DNA from: Mytilinidion resinicola
Taxonomy: Eukaryota; Ascomycota; Dothideomycetes; Mytilinidiales; Mytilinidiaceae
DNA length: 64,000 nt
Assembly (NCBI RefSeq): GCF_010093595.1
Contig: NW_022985454.1
Location: forward strand, 1-64,000
Direction: 5' to 3'
Shown piece after piece: positions 22,775 through 34,034 of the stretch. Each line of letters begins with the position of its first letter. Positions within the stretch are counted from its first letter, which is position 1. The notes under the pieces are model-generated. The model saw only the letters and a program-made list of their open reading frames with translations, searched no databases and had not been told where the DNA came from. The translations under genes were made by a program, and so were the position numbers.

Positions 22775-24883
22775 TTACTCTTTGGCCTCCTTCTCTTGTT
22801 GCTCTATCTTTCGAGTATATTCAGCTGAAGACTTTCTCGATGGAGGACCTATATGGGAAGCAGCAGTGGGATTTGATTGTTGGATGACTTGGAAATATCC
22901 GTATTTCTGCCGTAATCGGTCAACGTCCGCTTGATGTTGTCGCCGCCCTATTTCTTCCCAGTCTATACTTTTCGGAACGAAGTTCAACCTGGAGTTTGGA
23001 TAGCTATTTGCAGTTGCGAAACCATCGTTTCCAGGAAGCGCACTTGCGGCAGTAGCAGCAGCGGCTGTACCACCAGCGCTAGTTGCAGCTTCTGGGAATT
23101 TGTGCAGGTTGGTTGTATCGAGATGGTCGTAGTGAAAGTTGAAATATGCAGGTCGTTCATCGCGCGCTATGGCAATTGTTGTTTGAGCTTGATTCAGAGT
23201 TTCCCGATTTGAAACATGATTCTCAACGGCAGCAGTGGAACCTTCTTGTGAAACGTAATTCGAGTCCGGTTGGGAGAAAAGAGGTTTTCGCTTCCTGGTA
23301 GGCTGGACCCTAAAGGCTATGCCAGCTACAGCAGTCCAATGTCTATCAGGAAGTCTTAGAAATTCAGGCGCTGGGTTGGAACGAATCGGGGGTTCCTGGC
23401 CAGATGCATCCGGCGAGAGGTCTGAACGAGTGGCACGTGGGCTCATTCTGTCTTTCGGATCGGATATGTTGGCTTTCGCATTTTGTGAAGATACCAGTCC
23501 CGATTTTGTTCCCCCAATCGTCTGAGAAAGTGAATCGCGGGGAAAACGCGCGCGCTCTGTATTAGAGCCCTGTGCCGATTGACCTCCGTCCTCGGTCAGA
23601 GTTTCGAAGGTGATGCTCTTTTCTTGGGTTGCTTTTGGAGAGGGCTCCAATGTTGTCCATGCCGCGGATGCTTCGAAAATACTCGCAGAAGAGCCCTCCG
23701 AGGGCTCATCCGTCTTCAGATCGTCGCTGGGTTTGGTTAATGGAATGCACTCGACGCAAACCTAAAGAAGAGCATGCTTACGTGGCAAGTCCAGAAAACA
23801 ACAGGGAAGGCGGTCTGGATACCTCCATCGAAGCTCCTTGCGACAAAATCCATTCATGTTCCAATCTAGAATCAGCCGTCGCTCTCTTCCTGGGGTCCAC
23901 AACTAAAAGCTCACGTACGAACGAGATACCGGCCTCGCTAATGCCGCATTCCAGGAGGGGTTTGGCGGGAAAAGGCGTTTCTTCCCGAGCATAGGATATC
24001 AATTCCCTCAACGTAGGAAATGAGGCTGCACTGGTCAGTAGCCTGAACACTGTCTCGCCGAGAGCCCACATGTCGGAAGCTCCAAGGATGTGACGACCCC
24101 GACCACTACTTGGTTGAACGAGTCCATGCAGTTCCGGTGCTAAGAAACCCATTGTCCCTTGGATGGCTGTTGTGGCAGAGAACTCGGTATCGGCTCGTCG
24201 ACTGATGCCAAAGTCTCCAATCTTTACCCACCATGGCTGAGGAGGTTTCGATCGGATCAAAATGTTCTTTGGCTTCAGATCTCGGTGCATGAAACCATTC
24301 CGATGCATAAATAAGAGGCCTTCGAGCAGCTGAGAGGTGACTTGCTGCCCTTCTGGCTCAGAAAGCCGGGAGGATTCCAAAAGATAATCTTGCATGTCAC
24401 CGAGCGGTAGATACTCCATAGCTATGAGGAGCGCGTTCTCCCATTCATACCAGCCGAAGGATTGAACGAAACATCGATTGTACTGCGACTGAGTCAGTAC
24501 AGTTTCCAGCGTCAGCCTCGTTTCGAAAATTCAACTGCACATGCATTCCGATGTGAGAACTTCGCAAAATTCTCGAGTTCTGTATCATAATCGAGCACCT
24601 TCTTAGAGCCTAAAGCCCGCTGAGGTGATCGCATGATCTGTTTGACGGCCCGTGTTTCTTGGGCTCTGGCGCCCTTCACACACTTCTCTAACCACACACT
24701 CCCATACGCCCCGCGGGCAATGAAGCGCTCCCGCTTCCATACCTCTTTCCGCTGGACAAGTCGTTCGTGAGGGTTCTGTCCAGACTCTTCGAACACGCGT
24801 GCTGTCAGGATGGGCACCTCGCCTTGCCGGGGGTCTGGCGGAAAGAAGGTCTTGAGCCGAGAGTCGCGGACGAGGTCCGACAT
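22775..24883 (-). CDS. Protein kinase with long disordered and coiled-coil tail, ended by an early TAA
   Basis: Begins at ATG 24883. The kinase N-lobe shows the glycine loop IARGAYGSVW (residues 55-64), the lysine in AVKQI (81) and a helix-C glutamate in YDTELENF. An intron near 24480-24530 (probably GTTGAA...CAG, a weak donor) leads to CFVQSFGWYEWENALLIAME, then HRDLKPKN, DFG, APE and the subdomain IX motif SDMWALG. Intron 23735-23789 (GTAAGC...CCCAG, phase 2, ends approximate) joins SGLAT to DDLKTDEPSE. A Ser/Pro-rich linker of about 300 residues follows, ending in a coiled coil cut by TAA at 22775. All catalytic motifs are intact. The paralogous repeat a few codons downstream has CAA at the place of this TAA. 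By architecture it is a cytosolic Ser/Thr kinase; the substrate is unknown. Confidence 0.7.
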
Positions 24884-25731
24884 GTGGGGTAGCGACGGAA
24901 GCGGATATGAGATGGTTCTAGGATGCTACCCTGGGCATCTTAACGGCTCTCAGCTGGAAGAATGTAGCACATGAGGCATGCAAAAAGAAATTGTAGCTGC
25001 TGGGCAGGCTGGAGAAGGCTGAGATTCGAGGAGGTTCAGCTTCGGGGGAGCTGAATCTGCAGGAAAGGAATGGGATTGGCTGCGTGGCTGCATCTTGGCT
25101 GCATGGTTTCTGCCTCATGGACAAGACTTGAGATGAACAGCAGCTGTGCATGATGTACGAAGATGAACTAAAAGGACAGCCATGAAGAGGAGGTTTGATA
25201 GCTGACGTTTGGAGTCGGTTGAAGGATGGTTAGGGTACCCAGAGCTACCATCCACTATTCTAAGTGGGGGCATATGCTATGTGCGGAGTAGGGGTTCAAG
25301 CTGTACGCTTTTATTTTATTTGCCATGGCTGTCCATACGTGATTATAGAATTAGCAAAAGAGAAGCGTACGAGTAAACAAATGCGATATATGAGGGCTGC
25401 AGTGTTCCTAAGAGTCCCTGCATTCGAGGTATGCTGTCTAGACACGAGTCAGTCACACAAATACCTCCGCAATCAAATCCAAGGCATATGTATACAGCGA
25501 ATTAAATATCTTTCAAATGACACTCGATTCTCTTCGAGCTCACTGCGCCAATAATAACGTGATGTCTCCCTGTCCTGTACCCCAAAGCAGCATTGCTCAG
25601 CCCCCTTGAATCCAGAAGCTTCTACCACCCAATACGCGCACCCCACCTCAGCTCCGCTCCGCAACACCTCCGCAGGTCTGTGCCTGACCACGACCACCAC
25701 CTCCCTTCGAGCACGCCAACAAGTCGACAAC
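24884..25731. promoter_or_regulatory. Shared upstream region of the kinase and CHIP genes
   Basis: About 850 bp between two divergently transcribed genes, so both promoters are here. No repeats or further genes are seen. The sequence just before the CHIP ATG (25600-25731) is C-rich, like a 5' leader. Confidence 0.5.
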
Positions 25732-26794
25732 ATGGCGGGCAACGACTATGCTGCCGAGCAGCTGAAGGAGAAGGGCAACGCGCACTTCAAGAAGCAAGAA
25801 TGGGCCGAAGCCGAAGCGTGCTACTCGCAGGCCATCACCAAGAACAGCAAGAACCCGCTGCTGTACACCAACCGCGCGAATGCCCGTATGAAGCTGGAGC
25901 GATGGCAGGACGTTATTGATGATTGCCTGAGGAGCATCGAATTGCTGCAAGAGAATATGAAGGCGTACTTCTATCTGGGTATGTTCGTCGGGCCTTCACT
26001 CCCCAGACCTCCGCGCATGTTCATGTCCCTCACGATTCTTTATTTATGGGGACTTGGAAGCTGGAATATATTAAGCGGGATGCTCATCCGATCTCTGAAT
26101 CTAGCACAGGCACAACTAGCCATCCACCACCCAAACGAAGCCTACACGTCCGCCCTCCGCGCTTACGAGCTCTGCGTCACCTCAGAAAAGCAAACCTCGA
26201 ACGCCTTCCTGATCTCCACCCTCGTCCTCAAATGCAAGAAGCTGAAGTGGGAAAATCGTGAAAAGGACCGCATCGCGCGGCGCGGAGACCTCATCGCTGA
26301 GGTAGAAGGCAAGCTGGACGTCGACTGCAAGCACCAGCTGTCGGACATAGACGGGTCCGTCGAGGATGGCACGATGGGGAAGATCGAAGCCGAGGACGAG
26401 CGCAAGCGCATCACCGAGACATATCGCAAGAAAGTCGACGATTTACGCACCGCATTCGCCATCTCAGACCCAGAGCATATGATGAAGAGGGAGGTGCCGG
26501 ACTACCTGGTCGATCCCATCACGTTTGAGCTCATGCACGATCGTGAGTCTATTCAGGGCACATCGCCCCCACAATCAGGCCGGGGGACGTTTACTGACAC
26601 CTCACAAAGCTGTGGTCACTAAAAACGGCTCGTCCTACGAACGCGCGACAATTATCGAGCACCTCAAGCGCAGCGAGACAGACCCACTCACTCGCGAAAT
26701 ACTCCGGGTCCAAGACCTAAGACCAAACCTGGCGCTCAAGCAGGCCTGCTCCGAGTTTATTGAAACAAATTCGGGCTGGATTTACGACTGGTAG
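25732..26794 (+). CDS. CHIP: CHIP-type E3 ubiquitin ligase (TPR plus U-box)
   Basis: Exons 25732-25978, 26105-26542 and 26610-26794 give 289 residues. Introns 25979-26104 (126 nt) and 26543-26609 (67 nt) both have GTATGT/GTGAGT donors and AG acceptors. Three TPR units (LKEKGNAHFKKQEWAEAEAC, YTNRANARMKLERWQDVIDD, AQAQLAIHHPNEAYTSALRA) lie in residues 8-115 and would bind Hsp70/Hsp90 C-termini. A charged helical part follows, then the U-box (DYLVDPITFELMHDPVVTKN, SYERATIIEHL, DPLTRE) at about 215-287. Length and order match animal CHIP/STUB1. It is expected to ubiquitinate chaperone-bound clients in the cytosol. Intron 1 is a multiple of three without stops, so retention would add 42 residues after the TPRs. 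Confidence 0.92.
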
Positions 26795-27689
26795 GTATGT
26801 ACTTTAACGCAGTGATTCGATGCATATCCGATATGTAGGCCGAGTAAAACTAACAATTCCCAGTAATGAAGGCGAGGAGTCTCCAGACACACGTTGGGCG
26901 CATCTTTCTTCAACCTAACTTCCACATCTAGTAAATATTTAGGGGGGTTTTGGTGTACAAAAGCATCAAAAGGCGTTGGCTAGGTCGTTTTAGTTTCATG
27001 ATGCATAGCGCGCGGCTGATACCCTCGAACCGCGATGGTTCAATTCAACCAATTTAATATTCTTGTAGCATCAAAAGTTTGCGATTGTGTTTTGCTACTG
27101 CTTTGGGTACCTCTATGGGTTTTTCAAAGATCTGATCTCGATGTAAAGGTTGTTGTAGGGGGAATTAGACTACCTCTTGACTAACAGGTTACTTACCAGC
27201 GGGGCTATTCCTCTCAGTAGTGTCGAGCAAGCAAGAGTAGTGTCCAAGCAATGGGACTCATGTGTCTGAATCTGAGGCCCAGCTCTGAGCAACTTGCTTT
27301 CCCTCCATGCACACTCGTTCACCACCGCCCAGGGCACCCCAATGGACTTAAATGTTCCGCACACGATGAAAAGGCCAGCGCAGTAGAAATTGGACTGCTT
27401 CTTGACCCATGAAGAGAAACTTCGTATACCTCCGAACTACAGTGCCTTGCCATAGATATCCGTCCGCTTTCCTGCCGCTGTCTGAGGGGCCTCAGCGTAT
27501 GTACTATTAGAACCCGAGGGCAGCAGATACACTTCCACTCTGCGTACACCTTGTTGGCGCTGTCTGGGGCGGCCTCGCTAGTTGTCCAAAATACCACACT
27601 TCTCTCTTTTTCGAGATGCTGAAAACACTCTGAAGCCCCTCATGCAATGGTAACCGAGTGTACGGATCTCTATGACGAGGCACTGTACT

Positions 27690-27870
27690 GGGTCATGAGC
27701 ATGGGCACACACATGGATATACCACTGCTTGGGCTCCACTCTTGCTCGCTCGACACCATTGTGAGGGGTAGCCCAGCTTTCGGTAGCCTACCAGTCTGTT
27801 TACAATCTCCTGCCACCGTCAAGGGCGTCTCAATATGCTTTCAAATTTCTGAATATGAACAGTCACCTAG
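27690..27870 (+). repeat. Dispersed repeat R1, copy D
   Basis: Shared blocks: GGGCACACACATGGATATACC, GGGCTCCACTCTTGCT, AGCCCAGCTTTCGGTAGCC. Its right part (TGTTTACAATCTCCTGCCAC then CGTCAAGGGCGTCTCAATA) matches another copy at 33816-33865. The R2 repeat begins about 40 bp to the right, so R1 and R2 may be parts of one longer element. Confidence 0.6.
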
Positions 27871-27910
27871 GTAGATCAAGCACGTAAGTAGGTTTGCATC
27901 ACATCTAGAA

Positions 27911-28050
27911 TTGCGAAAGGGTGTTGAAGCATGCCAGCCAGCGGTACACGTATAGAACTCGAGTATATTTCCGAGTCGATTTGTGCACGCGGTCACTGAG
28001 AGCAAGTGAGAGTACTCGGACTAGCCTACAGAGAAAGCTGACCGACAGAG
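27911..28050 (-). repeat. Dispersed repeat R2, copy 1
   Basis: On the minus strand it reads like 51885-52000 on the plus strand. If translated, both give TRVLYVYR-LA-NTLS and VSFLC-LVR blocks, so the DNA similarity runs over about 110 bases with a gap of about 30 bp in copy 2. There is no reason to think it is translated. Confidence 0.6.
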
Positions 28051-28257
28051 GGGTATCCGAAGCTGACAATTCCCAACATAGACGCCGCATTGAAGTGCCC
28101 CAACGGCTCCACAGCAACACAGTCCAGAAGGATGCTGAAATGTGACTGTATTTCCAGTGGGTGGATACCATAGGTGCCAGGTTAGTACCTACACACGCGT
28201 GCTACACTGTCCAGGAGTTGGGGCTCGTGCTTGGCTTAATTACGCCTGGAGGAGTAG

Positions 28258-28425
28258 ACCCTCCCGATTGGCCACATCCAATTCAACCTCCTGGTTGGCT
28301 AGTTAGTGTCACCCGATCCTAATTGGCCATATCCAGCTGCACCTTCTGATTGGTCGATCCGACTGAGCCTCTTGATTGGCCGCATCCTGTTGAGCCTCCT
28401 GATTGGCCGCATCGCCAGCGCAAGG
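28258..28425. repeat. Degenerate tandem repeat of about 27 bp with ATTGG cores, in a promoter
   Basis: About six copies of a unit like CCTCCTGATTGGCCGCATCC follow each other, with ATTGG or GTTGG near 28267, 28294, 28322, 28349, 28374 and 28402. ATTGG is the reverse of CCAAT, the site of the fungal CCAAT-binding complex. The array ends about 80 bp before the ATG of the zinc-finger gene at 28508. Confidence 0.7.
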
Positions 28426-28507
28426 CTGGAGTAGCTCACCGGACGCCGTTCTACAGCCTAACCTTCGTCACCAACCTCCTAATGTACGAAACATCTCCCA
28501 AGCAAAG

Positions 28508-30329
28508 ATGACTACAACAGTTCTTGCCCTCATTGGAAACAGTGTCTTCGAGCCTTCAGACGTCTTGTCCACGAAGTGTGGGTCGCGCAGTCCCCAGCCG
28601 ACTTCGTGTCGACCTCGTCGGCGCAGATTAGCAAGACCAGTCCACGTTCCGTCAAGGCTAAGAAGAAGTGATAGTACTCGTTCTCGCCGATTGCTCCGAG
28701 CTAACTTCTGGATAGTCGCGTTTCTTTACGCTGCCACAGCGCCCAGCCTGTCCTCTCGGGTCGAAAGCCACAAATCCTCCGTTCTGCCCGGACCAACCGT
28801 TGAATGCAAGCCTTCACTAGAAAGCGACAGCCTACACAATAGTCACGATATTCATTCCCGCGGAACTGCTTCAAAAACAGTAGATGAGGCTCTGCAATCA
28901 GGGTCGAGTAACAAAACGGGACACGATTTCTGTGCCCGCGGCGAGAATGGTTCTACAGATTGCTCCTCGACCGGGTCGACGAGCAAGCGATCGGTATCAA
29001 GTACTGATCGGAGTAGCGCGATACGTAGTACCGAGGGAAGCGCATCATCAACCTACGGCTTCGGCAGCAAGAGGAAAAAGGACACTGTAGACAGCGAAAG
29101 CGATGACAACGCCTCAGGTGGACGCAAAACGCCCAAACTCGCTGCTTCAAGATCTGAACAGCGACGTTTCGCGTGTCCCTACTATACACGCGATCCATGG
29201 CGGTGCAGATCTTTAAGCTGTTTTGGGTCGGGCTTTCGTAGCATAGCTAGGATAAAGTAAGTAGTATTCATAATTTACACTCTGTCTCGCAAATATATAT
29301 TCCAGCAGCTCGCTGTAAGGGTAAGTACGTTGTATATACGCTAATATTATGAGCCAGAGAGCACCTCTATCGCGTGCATAAAAGACCGCCTACGTGCCCG
29401 CGCTGTTTTGAGACCTTTTCCACAGATGATGGCCTTCACGACCATGCACGAAGTTTGGCAGCTTGCGAGACGAAATCTCAACCCCCCGAATCGTATATGG
29501 AAGGAATAGACTCCCGACAAACCCAAATGCTGAAGAGCAAAAAGAGATCATTCGGTGAAGCCGAAGAGGAGAAGTGGAGAATCATGTATCGAATTGTGTT
29601 TCCAAAAGACACAGAAAACTTGATTCCTTCGCCATGTAAGACCATTCATCCTCTCGACCCGACTTTTGCTAAATGCAGGCAGATTACAAAGATGTGATTA
29701 TGGGACACGGCTCTAGTACTGATACCTTTCAGGCCTTTGAGGCCTCTTTACTGCGTGAGCTACCAAAGCACGTTTCAAGGGCGTTGAAAGATATAGTCGA
29801 CGAAGATATTCAGAGCCGCATAGAGAGTGCTGTTCGAAACTGTTACAAACAGGTTTCCGAACGGTTTCGTCCGCCTGTGAAATCTACACAAGAGACGCCG
29901 GACAAATCCGCGGAGGCTTCACATGGCAATCCGTCAGTTGAAGAGGGTCGAGAAGGTGACCGAACATTGTCGCCTTTCCCTCCCCCTACAACCTTCTCGA
30001 ATTCTGATGATGGCTTCGAGTCAATCATGCAGTTTCCTGACCCGACACAAGCTCTTGATCTCGAGCTATCCTATCCTCCTGGGGTAGAATCATCACAAAT
30101 CCAGTCAACCTTTGGCTATGCATTTAGCTCCGCAGACTCTGGTCACGGAGAGTCAGTTTGTGCAAACCCAGTTCACGAAACAGGCGCTACTCAATTCGAT
30201 GAAGTAGGATCGGACCCTTCCGTCAAGGAGCTCTCAGATTTCATCGAATTTTATACCGAAGATCCCAAGTTTTGGCAAGAGTTGTTACTGGAAAAGTCCA
30301 GTCCTCATGATCTAATCTCGAGTGGGTGA
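28508..30329 (+). CDS. Fungal zinc-finger protein (FACPY...EHLYR type)
   Basis: Exons 28508-29256, 29358-29635 and 29683-30329 give 557 residues. Intron 29257-29357 (GTAAGT...GAGCCAG, phase 2) joins SIARIK to EHLYRVHKRP, and intron 29636-29682 joins IPSP to YYKDVI. The core RRFACPYYTRDP...CRSLSC...GFRSIARIKEHLYRVH...CPRCFETFSTDDGLHDHA is a fungal domain with C2H2-like spacing found in many proteins with FACPxYKxDP and HRVKEHLYRRH. One metal site seems worn: the usual HRVKEH reads ARIKEH. The N-terminal 230 residues are Ser/Arg-rich with a KRKK nuclear-type signal; the C-terminal part is acidic, like an activation domain. It is likely a nuclear protein. The first 30 codons are poor and an upstream start is possible. 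Confidence 0.75.
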
Positions 30330-31760
30330 AGGAATTGCAACCAAGAGTTATATTGCTATCTAGGTGGTACAAAAGATGACTTTACCGACACCCGTTTCTT
30401 ATATCATGCGTTTAATCGGCGCACACACACACACACAAGAACCGTTTCCCGGTAGAAATGAAGCGCGGCGTGCGTTCAAGGCTTGGGACACAACACAGGT
30501 CAATCTTTGCGACGAAAACATGCCATGAGGCAATATTAGTATCGTTTAAAAGCGGCAGTCTCGTAGCTAGTGGCGGTGCAAGATAAATGCTCTTTTCTGC
30601 AACTTTGAGATGGGGATCCGAGCTTGCAATACCTCCGTAACAAGCGGTGAAGAAGCGGCGTCTGGATCGCTCTTTTTCGGGCGCTCGTCGTATTGCTAAA
30701 TCTACGGGCCGCGTGTGCAGGCCTCATCCTCCAGTCAAGCAGCAGGACGGGGGGCGGCCCTGGATTCCCGCACCACTTGGTTCTGATGATTCGTCGTCTC
30801 GGCACGTGCGCAAGGGCGGCAGGCATGGCTGAAACGACTTGGCCGTAAGCTGGCAGACATGCTCGCCAATGCCGGTCTCCTTTTCGCCTCACTATGATAA
30901 AAGCGGCATCATGAAGAAACAAGAATCGGGAAGATACTCGAGAGAAGAAAAAAAGAAGAGTGAGGAGGATGAGATGGAAATGAAGTGATGAGCGCGCTGC
31001 AGGTCGGTCCTCCATACCATTGACACCTGCGCTCCAACGAGGCAGCTGTGGTGAGTGCCGTAATTCGACCAAGCGTCAGTCTAAACGGGGCGTAATTCAA
31101 CATGAGCATGTTGGGACACAGCCGCATAGGACTGGTGGAGTTAGTTAGTGTACGGTGCAAGCTGTGAGCTCCTCGGGAGCCAACACGCATCGCAACCTGC
31201 TCCCACTCGCCAGCCTCCCACAGGCAACTTGAACGCCATCGATTGATCTAGATCGACTAGCAGACCTTCGCAGTATCTTACTAGTGTAGTGAGGACTCCT
31301 TCATGCTCCAGCGACGGCGTGGCGATGCGGTGCTGCAGATGGCTCACCGATCAACAGCGAGTTGTGCAATTTTCGGCGTTAACCTCGACTTCAGCGTCCA
31401 GCAACGGCGTTCGTTTCGTACATCCATCAGCGCACCAAAGCGACTTGTCAGTAGACACACTTCATACTCAGCCGTCAATATTTTGATCGCGCACCTGTGG
31501 GTCTCTGCATCCCCGCCAGCGACGCCTACGCCCTCGCCCCTCCCTTCGCGTCCCGCCTCACATCCACCAGGTTTGGACAGGATCGGACGGAAGAAAGGCC
31601 TCCGACTCAGAACGTGTGCATCTGTGGAAAAGTTCTAATAAAGTGTGGCACCATAGAGATGGCGATCCGAAAGCCATTTCACCAAGTGAGACAAGCACAA
31701 GACCTTCGCCTGGCAAGCCAAGTTAACCCATTGCAGAGTGTGATATTCATCGTATTCCTT
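30330..31760. other. Intergenic stretch, no supported gene
   Basis: About 1.4 kb. A short CA microsatellite is at 30420-30437. A minus-strand ORF of 178 codons (30536-31072) is open but has a random composition and is rejected. Confidence 0.55.
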
Positions 31761-32419
31761 ATGGCCAACCTAACAGGTGAGTGTTTATTGACCATGAGTG
31801 GGTGAAGCACCCAAAAGGGGTAGTCAACTGAGTATCGTTTAGATTGTCTGCCATTGGCAGTGAAGAAGACTCAGCACTTGACTCTCATGCAGACGCTTGC
31901 AATAATCTTCCCCACCTTCGCATTGGTCCTAGGCATTCTTGCATTCATATTTGGTTTCAAGATGATGAAGAGGTGGTGGCTGAGGATATGGGAGAAGGGG
32001 TGGTTCCGACGAGGTAAGGCTCTTTTTTTGTCGCCGTTCTTGGAAGTGACCTGGTCATCCTCAGTGTGTCTGAGGCAATCCAAGTGGGCTGTTGGGTGTC
32101 GTGCGAGACTTCGGTGACGGAACATGACCTCATCCTGATACCTGCTGACAGATGTCGATTAGAAACTCCAGCAGTTCGAAGCCCTGCTCTAGTCCAAGGC
32201 CCGACTGTAGTTCTCCCACCTCCGGCTCCTATCCCAGTTCCGTCTCCCGTTATGGTCCCAGGAGACCACCCTGGAGCAGTCACAATTGGCAACGACGGCA
32301 GACTCCGGGATTGGATCTCCTTTACGGCGTTCACAGAGGAGGTGGCTGAGGTCCAACGCCGTGTCGAGACGGAGGCTGAGGAGTGGGAAATAGAACGTAG
32401 ATTGAGCCCGCGGCTATAA
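31761..32419 (+). CDS. Small single-pass membrane protein
   Basis: Three exons, 31761-31776, 31861-32013 and 32163-32419, give 141 residues. Introns 31777-31860 (GTGAGT...GGCAG) and 32014-32162 (GTAAGG...ATTAG) are both in phase 1 and the sum is divisible by three. The product starts MANLTVKKTQHLTLMQTLAI, has one transmembrane helix (IIFPTFALVLGILAFIFGF) followed by a basic aromatic stretch (KMMKRWWLRIWEKGWFRR), then a Pro/Val-rich segment and an acidic amphipathic end. An in-frame ATG at 31659 would add 34 residues. No family is recognised; the positive-inside rule puts the C-terminus in the cytoplasm. Confidence 0.55.
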
Positions 32420-34034
32420 GGTGTTGAATAAGAGTCCAGTATATTGTAGATGGTAAGTCTCCTTGTCACATAGGAGTCTATCGCTGAGCGGAGCAGAGAA
32501 CAATGCGATGCAGGCTGAGACGGTAAGCTCCTATTGGCATCATGGATTGGCCTTGATAGTTGCAACTCTGCATCGCGGTCAGCTCTATCCTCTCTGAATA
32601 TGGGTTTCCTGATTTTCCCCTTTTGCGTTCGCCTTTTCACCTTTTCTTTTTTGGGGTGGAGGGAGAAAGGGGAGCAGAATGAACAGGGCGATATTCTTAC
32701 ATAGTCCTTTGCTTCTTTACAAATCGAACGTCACGCGAGGATCCACAGCGAAGCCCTCTTACATCTCTCATCTACCGGATTCTTGCCTGCTACGAGAGCG
32801 CTAGTCGAGATTTCATGTCTCTGCGATAGAAGACACGAGAGGCCTACGCTTCGACTTTTGGTGTGGCAATTCCATTGCGATGAACGATATAGTATTGCCC
32901 TTTTTTAGGGACAGAGGTGAATATCTGAGGGATAGTGGTGAGATATGCTTGGCAACGTGGCTCCGACAAAAGTCTGATATATGAGCCACAAGCCGGATTG
33001 TGACTTTTGGTACCCAGGTTGATGTGATTGGCGGGTGCGTAGATCCGCCTCGATGACTTTTGCGCAACTCGCGCATAACGCAGCCGGCGCAGCTACACAG
33101 TCCCCCCGTGCGCCCGGGCAACATAGTGGCATAACGCCCCAGCAAGGCATGACTATCAAGATCGGCCTTGTCTTACCTATCTGAAGTGAGGCTTGAGCAA
33201 TAATATCTCTAGTTAAGAAGATTGTAACGCAGACTTGTTAGGTCGCGCAGCCTGCGCAGAACGCAAAAGGCGCCCTGCGGGCAGTGTCAACAGACTGATG
33301 CTCTAAGAGCTCATGAGAGCTAGAGCTTCCCATCAACTTAAAATGCTTCTTTAGCGAAAGAAAACGTAGACTCGTTAGCATTTGGCCTTGTGAGGAGAGA
33401 TTGGGCTCGGCGGCCTCAAAGCAACGTCGCTCGGTCTCGCGGACGTCCATCCTCGATGCATCACCGAGACTTAACTACCTTTCACTCGCTAAGACAAAAG
33501 CAACCGGCTTTGATTTTCGCAACTGATTACTAGTGCGGTGAGTTCTAGTATTAAACTACGGAAGGTACCTTGGAAATCATGTTAGGCAGAAGTGAGACGA
33601 GACGTGCTAAGCGCTCTTTTCTACTTATTGCTATGAGCGCTGACCAGGAATAAAACTTCGGATGAGACACTTGACAAGATTCGGAAACTTTTCGACGGAT
33701 GAGAACTTGTTGACTTCTCGCTGTCTTACGTTCATAGATACCTCAAACGTAACTATGTACAAGACAATAAAATACCGGGGTTGAAATTACTCTAGCAAGA
33801 AAAGTTTCTCATCATGGGTCTGTGTACACTCTCCTGTCACTATCAAGGGTGATTCAATACACTTTTACAATTCCGCATGAGAACATACACTTAGGCACGC
33901 AGAGGCACTTTCAATAGAAAGTCTCAAAACCATGATATGTTGAAACCATTACCTATCGTAGCCCTCGCGGGTATCCGCTCCACCTTTATACATCCAAAAG
34001 CACACAACAACGCCCACATACCCTCCCGCCATAA
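32420..34034. other. Intergenic stretch with one R1 fragment
   Basis: About 1.6 kb. R1 copy E (about 33800-33890) shares TACACTCTCCTGTCACTATC and a following AAGGG-GATTCAATA block with 27800-27850. Nothing else is recognised; ORFs here are short. Confidence 0.5.

Larger units (their letters stand above)
26795..28257. other. Intergenic stretch with two dispersed repeats
   Basis: About 1.5 kb. It contains R1 copy D (27690-27870) and R2 copy 1 (27911-28050), listed separately. No gene is supported; the minus-strand ORF 27905-28171 is the R2 repeat. Confidence 0.55.

Noticed and set aside
27905..28171. Minus-strand ORF of 88 codons
   Set aside because: It is part of the R2 repeat; similarity to 51885-52010 is at DNA level with gaps.
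30536..31072. Minus-strand ORF of 178 codons
   Set aside because: No domain, random composition, no splice or promoter context.
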